NCBI GenBank assembly: GCA_964360375.1
Contig: CAYHWG010000009.1
Span: 1-25,522 of the forward strand
Length of the DNA: 25,522 bases
Source: XYB2-FULL-45-11 sp964360375
GTDB taxonomy: Bacteria; Patescibacteriota; Patescibacteriia; UBA9934; GWF2-40-263
Direction of reading: 5' to 3'
Each line of letters starts with the position of its first letter. Position 1 is the stretch's first letter. This document shows positions 6,621 to 16,212 of this stretch, in pieces. The position numbers and the translations under genes are program-made. The notes under the pieces are model-generated. The model was not told the DNA's origin. It made no database searches and saw only the letters and a list, made by a program, of their open reading frames with translations.

Positions 6621-7632
6621 ATGCTTCGAGTTGCTATCAACGGGTTTGGCCGAATCGGCCGCGTGGCTTTTCGTGCCGCGTATGAAAGGAAAGATCTTGA
6701 AATTGTTGCGATCAATGATTTGACAGAACCCGCGACGCTTGCGCATTTGCTGAAATACGATTCGACGTTTCGAACGTGGACACATGATGTGAAGGCAGGT
6801 AAGGATCATCTTGTGATTGATGGGGTAAAAATTCCTGTACTGACAGCCATGGATCCCGCGACCCTGCCGTGNNNNNNNNNNGAGTGTGGATGTTGTTATT
6901 GAATCGACCGGGCGATTCACCAAAAAGGCTGATGCAGAAAAACATATTCTCGCCGGAGCAAAGCGTGTTGTGATTTCAGCACCTTCAGAAAACACCCCGA
7001 CGTATCTTATGGGTGTCAACCATAAGCTGTGTAAAAAATCAGACACCGTCGTGAACAATGCATCATGCACAACAAATTCTGTTGGTCCGGCTGTGCAGAT
7101 TATGACGGAAACATTGGGGGTAAAAAAAGCGATGTTGACAACCATTCATTCGGTGACGATGGAACAAAATCTTGTCGATGGTCTTCCTCCAAAGATGCAT
7201 CCAGATTTACGCCGAGCTCGTTCAGCTCTCGTGAACATCGTTCCAACATCGACCGGAGCGGCGAAAGCAACGACGGAAGTTGTTCCTTCGCTCAAAGATA
7301 AATTTGATGGAATCGCTATTCGTGTTCCGTCGATCGACGTCTCGCTTACGGATTTTACGTTTCTCGTTTCAAAAAAAACGTCAAAGGAAGAAGTGAATAA
7401 AATTTTTAAAGATGCAGCAAAGTCGGCGCGATGGAAAGGAATTTTGGGTGTCACTGAAGAACCACTTGTCTCTACGGATTTTATACAAACTCCCTTTGGA
7501 TCCGTGATTGATTTACAGATGACACGCGTCGTTGACGGAGACTTTGTAAAAGTCCTCGCTTGGTATGACAATGAGTGGGGTTACACACAAAGGCTCTTAG
7601 ACTTAGTTCAGTACGTTGGAAAATTAAAATAA
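6621..7632 (+). CDS. gap: Glyceraldehyde-3-phosphate dehydrogenase, interrupted by a 10-N gap
   Basis: NAD(P)-dependent oxidative phosphorylation of glyceraldehyde 3-phosphate. The first part reads MLRVAINGFGRIGRVAFRAA (Rossmann GxGxxG) up to LPW. After Ns at 6872-6881, SVDVVIESTGRFTKKADAEK continues in another frame. The catalytic cysteine is in NNASCTTNSVGP, and NIVPTSTGAAKA and WYDNEWGYTQR are present. The two parts fit one gene only if the missing length is a multiple of three, so 10 N is a placeholder and not a true frameshift. It heads the lower-glycolysis block. Confidence 0.95.
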
Positions 7633-7644
7633 TTTTTCTTGTTT

Positions 7645-8142
7645 ATGCACACTTCTTCTTTCGATCGTCTTGCTCGCGCAACAGACGCCAAAGGATTCAT
7701 TATCTTTTGTCTCTTATTGCGATTTGCGATGGCTTTCTTGTTTCTTTATGCTGCGTGGAGTAAATGGATCGTGCCTGATTGGAGCGCTTCGGGATATTTG
7801 CAATATGCAAGTGGACCATTTGCTACTTGGTTCAAATCACTTGCCGGAAATACGTTTGTTGACATGTTGGTTGTGTACGGAGAATTCTTGATCGGACTCT
7901 CGTTTTTATCTGGGTTATTTATGAAACCGGCGGCGTTTTTTGGTGTGGTGATGATGATGCTATTTTATGTTTCAAGTTGGGTTTCGAACACATCACATGG
8001 ATTCGTGAGTCAACATGTCATTTATGCACTCGTTTGCGGATTGTTTTTATTCGGTGAGTTCGGACACTGGTATGGATTAGATTATTTTGTTTCAAAAATG
8101 AAATTTGTGCAATCTCGTACGTGGCTTTTGCGATTATTTTAG
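7645..8142 (+). CDS. DoxX-family membrane protein
   Basis: A 165-aa integral membrane protein with about four hydrophobic segments (IIFCLLLRFAMAFLFLYAAW, FVDMLVVYGEFLIGLSFLSG, PAAFFGVVMMMLFYVSSWV and HVIYALVCGLFLFGEFG). The RFAMAFLFLYAAWSKW start and the YGEFLIGLSFLSGLF segment resemble the DoxX/DoxD group. Members are linked to thiosulfate:quinone or other redox reactions, but most are uncharacterised. It sits between gap and pgk with very short spacing, so it is probably co-transcribed with glycolysis genes; no functional link is known to me. The upstream TTG 7639 is a weaker start choice than ATG 7645. Confidence 0.8.
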   Translation: MHTSSFDRLARATDAKGFIIFCLLLRFAMAFLFLYAAWSKWIVPDWSASGYLQYASGPFATWFKSLAGNTFVDMLVVYGEFLIGLSFLSGLFMKPAAFFGVVMMMLFYVSSWVSNTSHGFVSQHVIYALVCGLFLFGEFGHWYGLDYFVSKMKFVQSRTWLLRLF

Positions 8143-8153
8143 ACGAGGTTTGT

Positions 8154-9338
8154 ATGAAACTTCGTAAACTCAAATCTGATACGGAACTTACAGGAAAGCG
8201 TGTACTGATTCGTATTGATGCGAATGTTCCGATTAAAAACGGAAAAGTCGTTGATGGTCCGCATGGGCGTATTGCCCGCGCGGCGGTTGATATTGATTGG
8301 CTTTCTCAACGCGGGGCAAAAGTCATTATTCTTTCTCATCTTGGACGACCGGATGGGAAGCGTGTGCCGGCGTATTCTTTAAAACCCGTTGCAAAACGAT
8401 TAGGCGGGCTTTTGAAAACACGCGTGACTCTCTCTCGCGATCTTTTTGGACCAAAAGTTGTGAAACGCATTTCTGCCATGAAAAACGGAGATGTCTTGTT
8501 GCTTGAAAATTTACGTTTTGATCCGCGAGAAGAAACGAACGCTCCTTCCTTTGCGCAAGCACTTGCATCGCTTGGTGATCTGTATGTCAATCATGGATTC
8601 GCTGTGTCTCATCGAGAACATGCATCTGTGGATGCGATTGCATCAGATCTTCCGTCGTTTGCCGGGCCGCTTCTTGCAAATGAAATTTCGATTTTATCGA
8701 AATTAGACAGTCATCTCAAACAGCCATTCGTGCTTGTCATGGGCGGACTCAAATTCGAAACAAAGCTTCCTGTGATTGAACGTTATCTTCCAAACGTCGA
8801 TCGTGTACTTATGGGCGGAGCGCTTGCAACGACATTTCTCGTTGCAAATGGATTATCGGTTGGAAAATCCGTTTATGATGTAAAGAGTGTTGAGGCGATT
8901 CGATCTTTACTTGAACACGCAAAAGAAAAAATTCTTTTGCCGACGGATGTTGTCGTGTCAGGATCATTTCGTAAAGACGCTAAGGTGCGTGTTGTCGATG
9001 TGCATGATGTGCGCGAAGCGGAGTACATCGTTGATATTGGGCCTTTGACGATCGCTCGATATGAAAAAGAAATCCATGAGGCGAAGACGATCGTTTGGAA
9101 TGGCCCGATTGGGTATTGTGAAATTGAAAAATTTGCGAGAGGCACTCATGCAATCGCAAAAGCGATCGCACAGAGAACGGGTGCGGCAACAACGATCGTT
9201 GGTGGGGGAGATACGGTTCCTGTTTTGGAAGCCGCGCATCTTGCCGACAAGTTTACGTTACTCTCTACAGGTGGAGGTGCGTTACTCGAGTATCTTGCCG
9301 GAAAAAAATTACCAGGACTTGAAGTTTTAGAACTTTAA
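8154..9338 (+). CDS. pgk: Phosphoglycerate kinase
   Basis: Makes ATP and 3-phosphoglycerate from 1,3-bisphosphoglycerate, 394 aa. Markers are GKRVLIRIDANVPIKNG, VIILSHLGRPDG, LLLENLRFDPREE, VMGGLKFETKLPVIE and the C-terminal IVGGGDTVPVLE and LLSTGGGALLEYLAG. GAGG precedes ATG 8154. Some usually strict stretches are altered, for example VNHGFAVSHREHASV where most enzymes have VNDAFGTAHRAHAS. This suggests a lineage-specific variant rather than decay, since the frame is intact and the substrate-binding arginines remain. Confidence 0.96.
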   Translation: MKLRKLKSDTELTGKRVLIRIDANVPIKNGKVVDGPHGRIARAAVDIDWLSQRGAKVIILSHLGRPDGKRVPAYSLKPVAKRLGGLLKTRVTLSRDLFGPKVVKRISAMKNGDVLLLENLRFDPREETNAPSFAQALASLGDLYVNHGFAVSHREHASVDAIASDLPSFAGPLLANEISILSKLDSHLKQPFVLVMGGLKFETKLPVIERYLPNVDRVLMGGALATTFLVANGLSVGKSVYDVKSVEAIRSLLEHAKEKILLPTDVVVSGSFRKDAKVRVVDVHDVREAEYIVDIGPLTIARYEKEIHEAKTIVWNGPIGYCEIEKFARGTHAIAKAIAQRTGAATTIVGGGDTVPVLEAAHLADKFTLLSTGGGALLEYLAGKKLPGLEVLEL

Positions 9339-9401
9339 TTTTTTTATGCCACACAATCAGGAAAAGCTATTTTTATTTTAAAAATGAACGTTAAATAATT
9401 T

Positions 9402-10657
9402 ATGTCCCATAAGATTACTTCCATCCACGCACATGAAATTTTAGATTCGCGCGGAAATCCAACTGTGGACGTTTCGGTTTTACTTGAGGATGGGACAAGC
9501 GGTTCCGCATCTGTTCCAAGTGGTGCCTCAACAGGAATTCACGAAGCACTCGAACTTCGCGACGGGGATACGAAACGTTATGGTGGGCAAGGTGTGCTTA
9601 AAGCGGTTCATCATATCAACACGACGATCGCAAAAGCTCTTCACGGAATGGATGTGAGGCATCAGCGCGAGATTGATGCGACGATGATCGCACTTGACGG
9701 AACACCGAACAAGTCGAAGTTCGGTGCGAACGCGATTCTTGGCGTCTCACTTGCGTGTGCACATGCAGCCGCTCGATCTGTCGAAATGCCGCTTTACGAA
9801 TATTTGCGTGTTGCATTTAATCTTTCGCACAAAAATTATCGCATGCCGATTCCGACCATGAATGTTTTGAACGGTGGTGCACACGCTGGATGGATTTTGG
9901 ATTTTCAGGAGTTCATGATTGTGCCAACACAAAAGAAATTTAAAGAGCGTGTGAGATGCGGGGCGGAAATTTTTCATGCGCTCGGCGGACTTCTCAAGAA
10001 AAAAGGATTTTCGACGCTCAAAGGTGATGAAGGTGGATATGCCGTTCCTTTAAAGAAGAACGAAGACGCATTCGCGGTGATCATGCAAGCGATTAAGGCT
10101 GCTGGTTATTCGGCGGGTCATGATGTGTTTCTTGCGATGGATCCAGCGGTCTCAGAATTGTTCGACAAAAAAACAAAACGCTACACGCTTCGTGTTGATA
10201 AAAAATCCTTGACGTCAAAGGAGATGATTTTGATGTGGACGAAGTGGATCAAGAAATATCCTATTATTTCCCTCGAGGATGGTCTTGATCAAGATGATTG
10301 GGATGGATGGATAGAGATGACGCGTCAACTCGGAAATACCGTTCTGGTCGGTGATGATTTTTTTGTCACGAATTCGAAACGCGTGCAAAAGGGAATCGAG
10401 GCACATGCCGCAAACGCGGTGCTCATCAAACTGAATCAAATTGGTTCGCTCTCAGAAACAATTGATACCATTTTGCTCGCACAAAAATACAAATACAAAA
10501 TTTCCGTTTCACATCGTTCCGGAGAAACCGAAGACACAACGATCGCCGATCTTGCCGTCGCGGTGAATGCGAATTACATCAAGACAGGATCGCTATCACG
10601 TTCTGAGCGACTCGCAAAGTATAATCGGTTGATGGAGATTGAGGAGGAAGTTTCGTA
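9402..10657 (+). CDS. eno: Enolase, 3' end lost in a 100-N gap
   Basis: Interconverts 2-phosphoglycerate and phosphoenolpyruvate. Family marks include EILDSRGNPTVDV, SVPSGASTGIHEALELRD, NVLNGGAHAGW, the acid region LKGDEGGYAV, the metal aspartates and glutamates in AMDPAVSE, ISLEDGLDQDDWDGW and VGDDFF, LIKLNQIGS with the catalytic lysine, and SHRSGETEDTTIADLAVA. Only the last few residues of the C-terminal helix are missing, because Ns begin at 10658. No Shine-Dalgarno is seen ahead of the ATG. gpmI starts within or just after the gap. Confidence 0.97.
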
Positions 10658-10757
10658 NNNNNNNNNNNNNNNNNNNNNNNNNNNNNNNNNNNNNNNNNNN
10701 NNNNNNNNNNNNNNNNNNNNNNNNNNNNNNNNNNNNNNNNNNNNNNNNNNNNNNNNN
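10658..10757. other. 100-N scaffold gap
   Basis: Exactly 100 N, the usual placeholder for unknown length. It hides the end of eno and the start of gpmI. Confidence 0.98.
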
Positions 10758-12337
10758 TCCTCATGATTCTTGATGGATTTGGTGTTGCGCCTGCTTCCGA
10801 CGGGAATCCGATCATGCAGGCGAACATGCCGAATTTTAATAAGTACATTCGGATGTATCCAACCATGACACTGAAAGCCTCGGGAGAAGAGGTTGGTTTG
10901 TCTTGGGGAGAAATGGGAAATTCGGAAGTTGGGCACCTTGCGATCGGAGCGGGACGTGTTTACTATCAACTTTTTCCGCGCATCAATCGCGATATTCTTG
11001 CAGGAGAGTTTTTTCACAAACAAGCGCTTATTGATGCAGCGGAGCATGTAAAAAAACATAAAAGTAAATTGCATTTGATCGGTCAAATCAGCCCAGGGGG
11101 AATTCATGCGATGGACGAACATTGTTATGCACTTCTCGAGTTTGCAAAGAAGCAAGGAATTTCGGATGTGTATGTGCATGCAATCGTGGATGGGCGAGAC
11201 ACGATTTATAATGCAGGTATCGATTTCATCACAAATTTGCAAAATAAAATAAAAGAAATCGGCGTGGGAAAAATCGCTTCGCTTTCGGGACGCTACTTTG
11301 CTATGGATCGTGATAATCGTTGGGATCGGGTTGAGAAGGCGTATAACGCCATCGTTCTTGGAACGGGCGAGACAGCGACGAATCCGATCGAAGCCCTGAA
11401 GGCTTCGTATCAAAAAGAAGTGTACGACGAACAGTTTGTTCCGACCGTGATGGTTGAGAATAAAAAACCTGCCGGAGGCGGTGAGCTTATCGAACCCGTC
11501 GCGACCATTTCTGAAAATGATGCGGTGATCTTTTTTAATTTTCGTCCAGACCGCATGCGCGAAATCACGAAAGCATTTGTTATGCCAACGTTTGATTCGT
11601 TCATGCGCACACAGGTCGAGAATTTATTTGTTGTTACGATGGCTGAGTATGAATCAGGACTTCCGGTCGAGGTAGTCTACCCGCCAGAAAAGATTGAGCA
11701 ATGTCTCGCGCAAGTATTTTCGGAAAAGGGAATGAAGCAGTTGCATATCGCCGAGACCGAGAAGTATGCTCACGTCACATTTTTTTTAAACGGCACACGT
11801 GAGGAACCATTTTTGGGAGAAGATCGACAAATTGTTCCATCGCCGAAAGTTGCGTCCTATGATCTTGCTCCGGAAATGAGTGCGCGCGAGCTCACTGATC
11901 GAGTGGTGAAAGCATTGCAATCGAACACGTACGATTTTATTGCGATGAACTTCGCGAATCCCGACATGGTGGCACATACGGGAAATATGTCCGCAACGCA
12001 AAAGGCGGTTGAGTGTATCGACGAATGTATCGGAAAAATTGTTGATGCAACATTAGTGCGAGAAGGATTTGTTTTTATCACAGCAGATCACGGAAACGCG
12101 GAGGAATTGAAAAATTTGCGAACGGGTGAGATGGACAAAGAACATGCGACGAATCCTGTGCCATTTCTCATCATAGGTAAGCAGTTCGAAGGCCAGCCGT
12201 CGATTGCCGGTGAGGTTCCGGATGGAGATTTATCGCTCATGTCACCGATCGGCATGCTCGCGGACGTTGCGCCAACGATTCTTGCGGTGATGGGCATTCC
12301 GCAACCGGAACTGATGACGGGACAATCGCTTGTATAA
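10758..12337 (+). CDS. gpmI: 2,3-bisphosphoglycerate-independent phosphoglycerate mutase (5' end in gap)
   Basis: Mn-dependent mutase interconverting 3- and 2-phosphoglycerate, alkaline-phosphatase superfamily. The visible protein enters at LMILDGFGVAP, so only a few N-terminal residues lie in the N run; ATG 10763 is probably internal. The phosphoserine motif GEMGNSEVGHLAIGAGR is intact, as are HAIVDGRDT, SLSGRYFAMDRDNRWDRV, FFNFRPDRMREIT, the metal-site MNFANPDMVAHTGN and ITADHGNAEEL. It completes the chain gap-pgk-eno-gpmI for lower glycolysis. A six-base spacer separates it from the next gene. Confidence 0.97.
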
Positions 12338-12343
12338 ACGTTT

Positions 12344-13162
12344 ATGAAATCCCCTCATTCCATCATCCTCTTTCATCAAAAACAGGTTCGGCGTTTTTAT
12401 GATGAGAAAAAAGAACTCTGGTATTTTTCTGTTATTGATGTTGTTGAAGTTTTGACAGAGAGTTTGAGACCTCGAAAATATTGGGATGATTTGAAACGAA
12501 AGCTTAAAGATGAAGGAAGTCAGTTGTCCGAAAAAATCGGACAACTGAAATTGGCATCTTCTGATGGAAAAAAATATCTTACAGATGTTGCGGATACAGA
12601 AACACTTTTACGTCTTATTCAATCCATCTCATCCCCAAAAGCGGAGCCGTTTAAACTCTGGCTTGCGCAGGTTGGATATGAACGTATCGAAGAGACCGAG
12701 GATCCTGAACTCGCGTTTGATCGCGCCATGAAAACGTATTTGCAAAAAGGATATTCGAAAGAGTGGATCAATCAGCGACTGAAAAGCATTGAGGTTCGAA
12801 AGGAACTTACAGATGAATGGAAAGAACGCGATATGAAGGAAGGTCTCGAGTATGCGATTCTTACGGATGAAATTACAAAAGCGTGGGCGGATAGAAGTGT
12901 GAAAGAATACAAAAAATTGAAGGGGTTGAAGAAAGAAAATTTGAGAGACAACATGACGAATCTTGAGCTTGTGTTGAATATGCTTGCGGAAGCATCGACA
13001 ACAGAAATATCGAAGAAACAAAAACCAAAAGGATTGGAACAGAATAAACAGGTCGCACGAGCGGGAGGTGGCGTCTCGAGAAAAGCAAGATTGGAAATTG
13101 AAAAGCAAACAGGTGAGAGCGTGATTTTGGATAAAAAACCAAAACGTTTGAAGAATGGGTAG
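12344..13162 (+). CDS. dinD: DinD-like protein with N-terminal Bro-N domain
   Basis: A 272-aa protein of the DNA-damage-inducible protein D type. Residues about 15-115 form a Bro-N domain (QVRRFYDEKKELWYFSVIDV, then LTESLRPRKYWDDLKRKL and a TLLRLIQSISSPKAEPFKLW end). The rest is helical with the DinD pattern KEWINQRLKSIEVRKELTDEW and NMTNLELVLNMLAE. Length equals that of E. coli DinD, reported to inhibit RecA filament functions. I see no LexA-type box upstream; it is only six bases behind gpmI. The family is clear, the role here unproven. Confidence 0.85.
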   Translation: MKSPHSIILFHQKQVRRFYDEKKELWYFSVIDVVEVLTESLRPRKYWDDLKRKLKDEGSQLSEKIGQLKLASSDGKKYLTDVADTETLLRLIQSISSPKAEPFKLWLAQVGYERIEETEDPELAFDRAMKTYLQKGYSKEWINQRLKSIEVRKELTDEWKERDMKEGLEYAILTDEITKAWADRSVKEYKKLKGLKKENLRDNMTNLELVLNMLAEASTTEISKKQKPKGLEQNKQVARAGGGVSRKARLEIEKQTGESVILDKKPKRLKNG

Positions 13163-13167
13163 GGCTA

Positions 13168-13258
13168 TTTAAACGTGAGATCCTTCGGCTACGGTCGAAC
13201 CTTCGCTCAGGATGACACAGGAAAAGATTGCTTCGTCGTCGAACTCCTCGCAATGACA
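13168..13258. repeat. Two interspersed repeat halves upstream of nth
   Basis: GATCCTTCGGCTACGGTCGA...CAGGATGAC is followed by GATTGCTTCGTCGTCGAACT...GCAATGACA. The second part matches the inner arm of the 3159-3299 hairpin, the first matches 14569-14600. It occupies the whole dinD-nth spacer. Confidence 0.75.
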
Positions 13259-13261
13259 ACT

Positions 13262-14023
13262 ATGGATCAAATCGTCTCAACGTTAAAAATTCTCAAACAT
13301 CGTTTCCCAAATCCTGGCGCGATGGAGCTCGGTTTGCCGTATCAGAATTTGGTGGCGGTGATGTTGTCGGCGCGGACGCGTGATGAGCAGGTTCTGAAAC
13401 TTCTTCCGGGTTTTTGGAAGGCGTTTCCGACGGTCGAGAAATTATCGAAGGCGACGACGAGCGAGATTGAAGCTCGGATCAACAAAATCGGAATGTATAA
13501 ACAGAAAGCAAAGAATTTGAAAAAGATGGCGGCGGATGTTGTGGAGAAATTCGACGGAAAGATTCCGGGGACGATGAATGAACTTGTGACTCTTGCGGGA
13601 GTTGGTCGAAAAACCGCGAGTGTGGTGCTTGTTTGTTCGTTCGACAGACCCGCGATTGCGGTTGATACACATGTGTTTCGCGTGACGAACCGTCTCGGTT
13701 GGATTACATCGAAAACGGTCGAAGATGCGGAGCGGAAGCTTCTCGAGATTGTTCCTTCGAAGGATCACCAAACGGTGAACCGCGTGTTTGTGAAACTTGG
13801 TCGATACATTTGTATTCGTTCTCCGCGTTGTTGGGCATGTCCCGTTCGTGACGAGTGCGCATTCAAGAAAAAGAATCTGGTATCACCGAAGAACGCGGAT
13901 GAGATCTTGATTAATATCAATCGACGCGAAAAGATTCTAGAAGCATTAAGATACGATGCTGTAGGGGCGCCCCTTGTCTTGCCTACCGGCAGGCAGGTGG
14001 GTGCCCTTCCGGACAGGTTATGA
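13262..14023 (+). CDS. nth: Endonuclease III (DNA glycosylase/AP lyase)
   Basis: Base-excision repair enzyme for oxidised pyrimidines. Helix-hairpin-helix LAGVGRKTASVV (residues 111-122) carries the catalytic lysine K117, and the catalytic aspartate is D135 in AVDTHVFRVTNRLG. The 4Fe-4S cysteines are C184, C190, C193 and C199, i.e. C-x5-C-x2-C-x5-C, one residue shorter in the first loop than in E. coli. ATG 13262 (or 13253) is chosen; the frame further upstream is interspersed repeat. The last roughly 20 residues (VGAPLVLPTGRQVGALP) derive from a palindromic element. The stop overlaps the next start (ATGA). Confidence 0.93.
   Translation: MDQIVSTLKILKHRFPNPGAMELGLPYQNLVAVMLSARTRDEQVLKLLPGFWKAFPTVEKLSKATTSEIEARINKIGMYKQKAKNLKKMAADVVEKFDGKIPGTMNELVTLAGVGRKTASVVLVCSFDRPAIAVDTHVFRVTNRLGWITSKTVEDAERKLLEIVPSKDHQTVNRVFVKLGRYICIRSPRCWACPVRDECAFKKKNLVSPKNADEILININRREKILEALRYDAVGAPLVLPTGRQVGALPDRL
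13960..14018. repeat. Palindromic element encoding the nth C-terminus
   Basis: GTAGGGGCGCCCCTTGTC resembles the queA/tsf element, and CCTACCGGCAGGCAGG is the reverse complement of a core at about 14618-14636. Read in frame, it ends the nth product. Confidence 0.7.
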
Positions 14024-14571
14024 AAAATCTTGATACACAACTTTCAGACAAACTGTTCTTTGTCACAAAATCTTCCCGCGTTTTTTCGCAGATCGCGATT
14101 TTTTGTGCAGCGTATCTTTTGTGGATTTGTATCGCCATCCTCGTTCTATTTGTGGTGTGGTCGCAAATCAGAATTTCCGGGCAATTTTCTTGGACGAATT
14201 TTGTGTTCCTCGAAGCTGCTGTCTTTTTGCGATTGTTTGTCCCATGGATTGTGACCATGATTTTTTCTTTTTCAATTCGTCGCACGCGACCATTTCGTGC
14301 AGAGCATCACAAGCCGCTTATTCACATGCCTTTCGAGACACCTTCGTTTCCATCTGCACATGCGACGATCAGCTTCGCTTTTGTAACGTTCTTCATAGGA
14401 GATGCGATCTTGTTTCCGCTCGCCCTCGCAATGGCTGTTGCTGTGGTTTACGGACGCGTCGCCGTTGGGGTACATTATGTTTCCGATATTCTGGCGGGCG
14501 CTGTTGTTGGGTTGGTATTCGGGGTGTTGGTTTCTCGTTTTTTACCGTTTTTTATTTCTGTGTCATCCTGA
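14020..14571 (+). CDS. PAP2-family phosphatase (undecaprenyl-diphosphatase-like)
   Basis: A 183-aa membrane phosphatase. Three catalytic motifs are present: RRTRPFR (residues 87-93, the KxxxxxxRP-type motif), FPSAHA (110-115, PSxH) and GRVAVGVHYVSD (145-156, with R146, H152, D156). About five membrane segments are seen (for example 23-48, 60-83, 115-135, 135-145 and 157-180). Such enzymes dephosphorylate lipid pyrophosphates, often undecaprenyl-PP in wall synthesis, fitting the nearby mltG and ddl; the exact substrate is not readable. It is translationally coupled to nth by an ATGA overlap. Confidence 0.9.
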   Translation: MKNLDTQLSDKLFFVTKSSRVFSQIAIFCAAYLLWICIAILVLFVVWSQIRISGQFSWTNFVFLEAAVFLRLFVPWIVTMIFSFSIRRTRPFRAEHHKPLIHMPFETPSFPSAHATISFAFVTFFIGDAILFPLALAMAVAVVYGRVAVGVHYVSDILAGAVVGLVFGVLVSRFLPFFISVSS

Positions 14572-14712
14572 GCCCATTCGACTTCGCTCAGGGTAAACTC
14601 CGCGGAGCGTAGTCGAAGCCTGCCTGCCGGTAGGCAGGGATCTCAGGTTTTTCACATGTAATTTCTATGCGAGATCTTTCGACTCGTCGATGACTCCTCG
14701 CTCAAGATGACA
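14569..14712. repeat. Cluster of interspersed palindromic repeats
   Basis: The 149-bp spacer consists of repeat halves: CATCCTGAGCCCATTCGACT...GCTCAGG, CCTGCCTGCCGGTAGGCAGG (about 14618-14637), and a closing GACTCGTCGATGACTCCTCG stretch ending in CAAGATGACAC. The same cores recur at 13170-13250, 13980 and 25420. No promoter is evident. Confidence 0.75.
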
Positions 14713-14720
14713 CAAAAAAT

Positions 14721-15149
14721 ATGCCCCTCAAACTTGTCGCTGTCTCTGGCGGATTCGACCCAATCCACATTGGCCATGTTCGCATGATTCGCGAAGCGCG
14801 TGCGCTTGGTGATGAGCTTGTGGTGATTTTGAATAATGACAACTGGCTTATGCGTAAAAAAGGTTTTGTGTTTATGCCCGAGGAAGAACGAAAAGAAATC
14901 ATCGAAGCACTCGAAGGTGTCTCACGTGTTGTTCTCACAAAGCATGTCGAGAATGATCCGGACAGAAGTGTGTGCGAAGCGTTGCGCGAGATCCGACCTG
15001 ATCTTTTTGCAAACGGCGGTGATCGATTTTCGGACAATATTCCCGAAGCAATTCTTGCGCGTGAGCTCGGAATCGAACTCGTGTTTGGTGTTGGTCGTGG
15101 TGGAAAGGTGCAATCGAGCTCTTGGCTAACCGCAAAAGTTCGAGAATAA
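14721..15149 (+). CDS. Cytidylyltransferase-like nucleotidyltransferase
   Basis: A 142-aa enzyme of the HIGH-motif nucleotidyltransferase family (TagD, RfaE/HldE C-terminal domain, RibL). AVSGGFDPIHIGHVRMIREA holds the nucleotide-binding HxGH, and IQSSSWL-like KVQSSSWLTAK closes the domain. FMPEEERKEIIEALEGVSRV is the second conserved helix. It transfers CMP or AMP to a phosphorylated small molecule; which one cannot be decided. A sugar-phosphate adenylyl- or cytidylyltransferase is plausible given neighbouring cell-envelope genes. It is eleven bases ahead of mltG. Confidence 0.85.
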   Translation: MPLKLVAVSGGFDPIHIGHVRMIREARALGDELVVILNNDNWLMRKKGFVFMPEEERKEIIEALEGVSRVVLTKHVENDPDRSVCEALREIRPDLFANGGDRFSDNIPEAILARELGIELVFGVGRGGKVQSSSWLTAKVRE

Positions 15150-15159
15150 ATTTATTTTT

Positions 15160-16158
15160 ATGATGCGAAAATCCTTTTTTCTTTTTGTTGCGTGTCTGCT
15201 CGTTGCTGCTGGAATCGGCGCATCATTCGTTCGTGCTGTTTTTTACGGCTCGGTAAAGGGCACTCCTGCGCCGGTCGTATTTGTTGTCGAGGAAGGCTCG
15301 GGAGTGAAAACCATTGCGACAAAATTAAACGAAACAAAGTTGATTTCTCATCCGTTGTTTTTTAGATGGTTTGTGAAATGGACAAAGACGGAAAAGCAGA
15401 TGCAATCTGGGACGTTTTCTCTCATTCCTGGGTCATCGATCGCGGCAATTATTCTTGAGCTTACAAATGCAAAAAATACAGAAGTGAAAGTGACGATCCC
15501 AGAAGGATTTACAAACGATCAGATAAAAGTAAAATTGACGGAGGTATTTCCGAAATTCGATTCCGTTGCGTGGGATGCTGAGACGAAAGATCTTCAAGGA
15601 TATTTGTTTCCAGATACCTATCGTTTTTCACAGAATGCAAGTGTCAAGGAAGTGGTTGAGAAGATGCGTTCAACGCTTGACCGAAGACTGTTAGAAAAAA
15701 ACATCACATTTTCTCCTGTCATGGAACAGCGTATTTTAAAAAATGCGTATCAACCTCCAAGCACACTGAGAGAGTTGCTCATCATGGCTTCCATCATTGA
15801 AAAAGAGGTGCAATCTGCAGAGGACATGAAACGCGTTGCTGGAATTTTTTATAATCGTTTAAATGTCGGTATGCCCCTTCAGGCAGACTCGACATTGACG
15901 TTTATTAATAAAAAAACGAGCGCAACACTCACGACAGATGATTTGAAAATGGAGTCGTTGTATAACACGTATGTACACAGAGGTTTGCCTCCCGGACCCA
16001 TTTGTAATCCAGGTATGAATGCGATGTATGCGGTTTTTCATCCCGTCGAATCAAACGATTTCTATTTTTTGACCACAAAAGAGGGAAAAGTGATTTATGC
16101 AAAATCGCATGATCAACATGTTTTGAACAAACAAAAATATTTATCTGGTCGAAAATAA
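15160..16158 (+). CDS. mltG: Endolytic peptidoglycan transglycosylase MltG
   Basis: Membrane-anchored lytic transglycosylase that cuts nascent glycan strands. An N-terminal signal anchor (KSFFLFVACLLVAAGIGASF) is followed by a LysM-like region (VFVVEEGSGVKTIATKL) and the YceG domain: VTIPEGFTNDQI, GYLFPDTYRF, LIMASIIEKEV with catalytic E214, GIFYNRLNVGMPLQADSTL, YNTYVHRGLPPGPICNPG and FYFLTTKEGKVIYAKSHDQH. Full length at 332 aa. It closes the cell-envelope/repair block. Confidence 0.96.
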   Translation: MMRKSFFLFVACLLVAAGIGASFVRAVFYGSVKGTPAPVVFVVEEGSGVKTIATKLNETKLISHPLFFRWFVKWTKTEKQMQSGTFSLIPGSSIAAIILELTNAKNTEVKVTIPEGFTNDQIKVKLTEVFPKFDSVAWDAETKDLQGYLFPDTYRFSQNASVKEVVEKMRSTLDRRLLEKNITFSPVMEQRILKNAYQPPSTLRELLIMASIIEKEVQSAEDMKRVAGIFYNRLNVGMPLQADSTLTFINKKTSATLTTDDLKMESLYNTYVHRGLPPGPICNPGMNAMYAVFHPVESNDFYFLTTKEGKVIYAKSHDQHVLNKQKYLSGRK

Positions 16159-16181
16159 AAAAACAACCGTGAGACGGTTGT
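16157..16181 (-). terminator. Terminator of the sigma-like gene
   Basis: ACAACCGT (16163-16170) pairs with ACGGTTGT (16174-16181), loop GAG. The T run is on the minus strand, so it serves the minus gene; for mltG the same stem lacks a T tail. Confidence 0.8.
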
Positions 16182-16212
16182 AAGATAGATCTGTTCTGTT
16201 TGGCGGAGTCGT

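Noticed and set aside
10574..11413. Minus-strand open frame spanning the N run
   Set aside because: It is antisense to eno and gpmI and passes through unknown bases.
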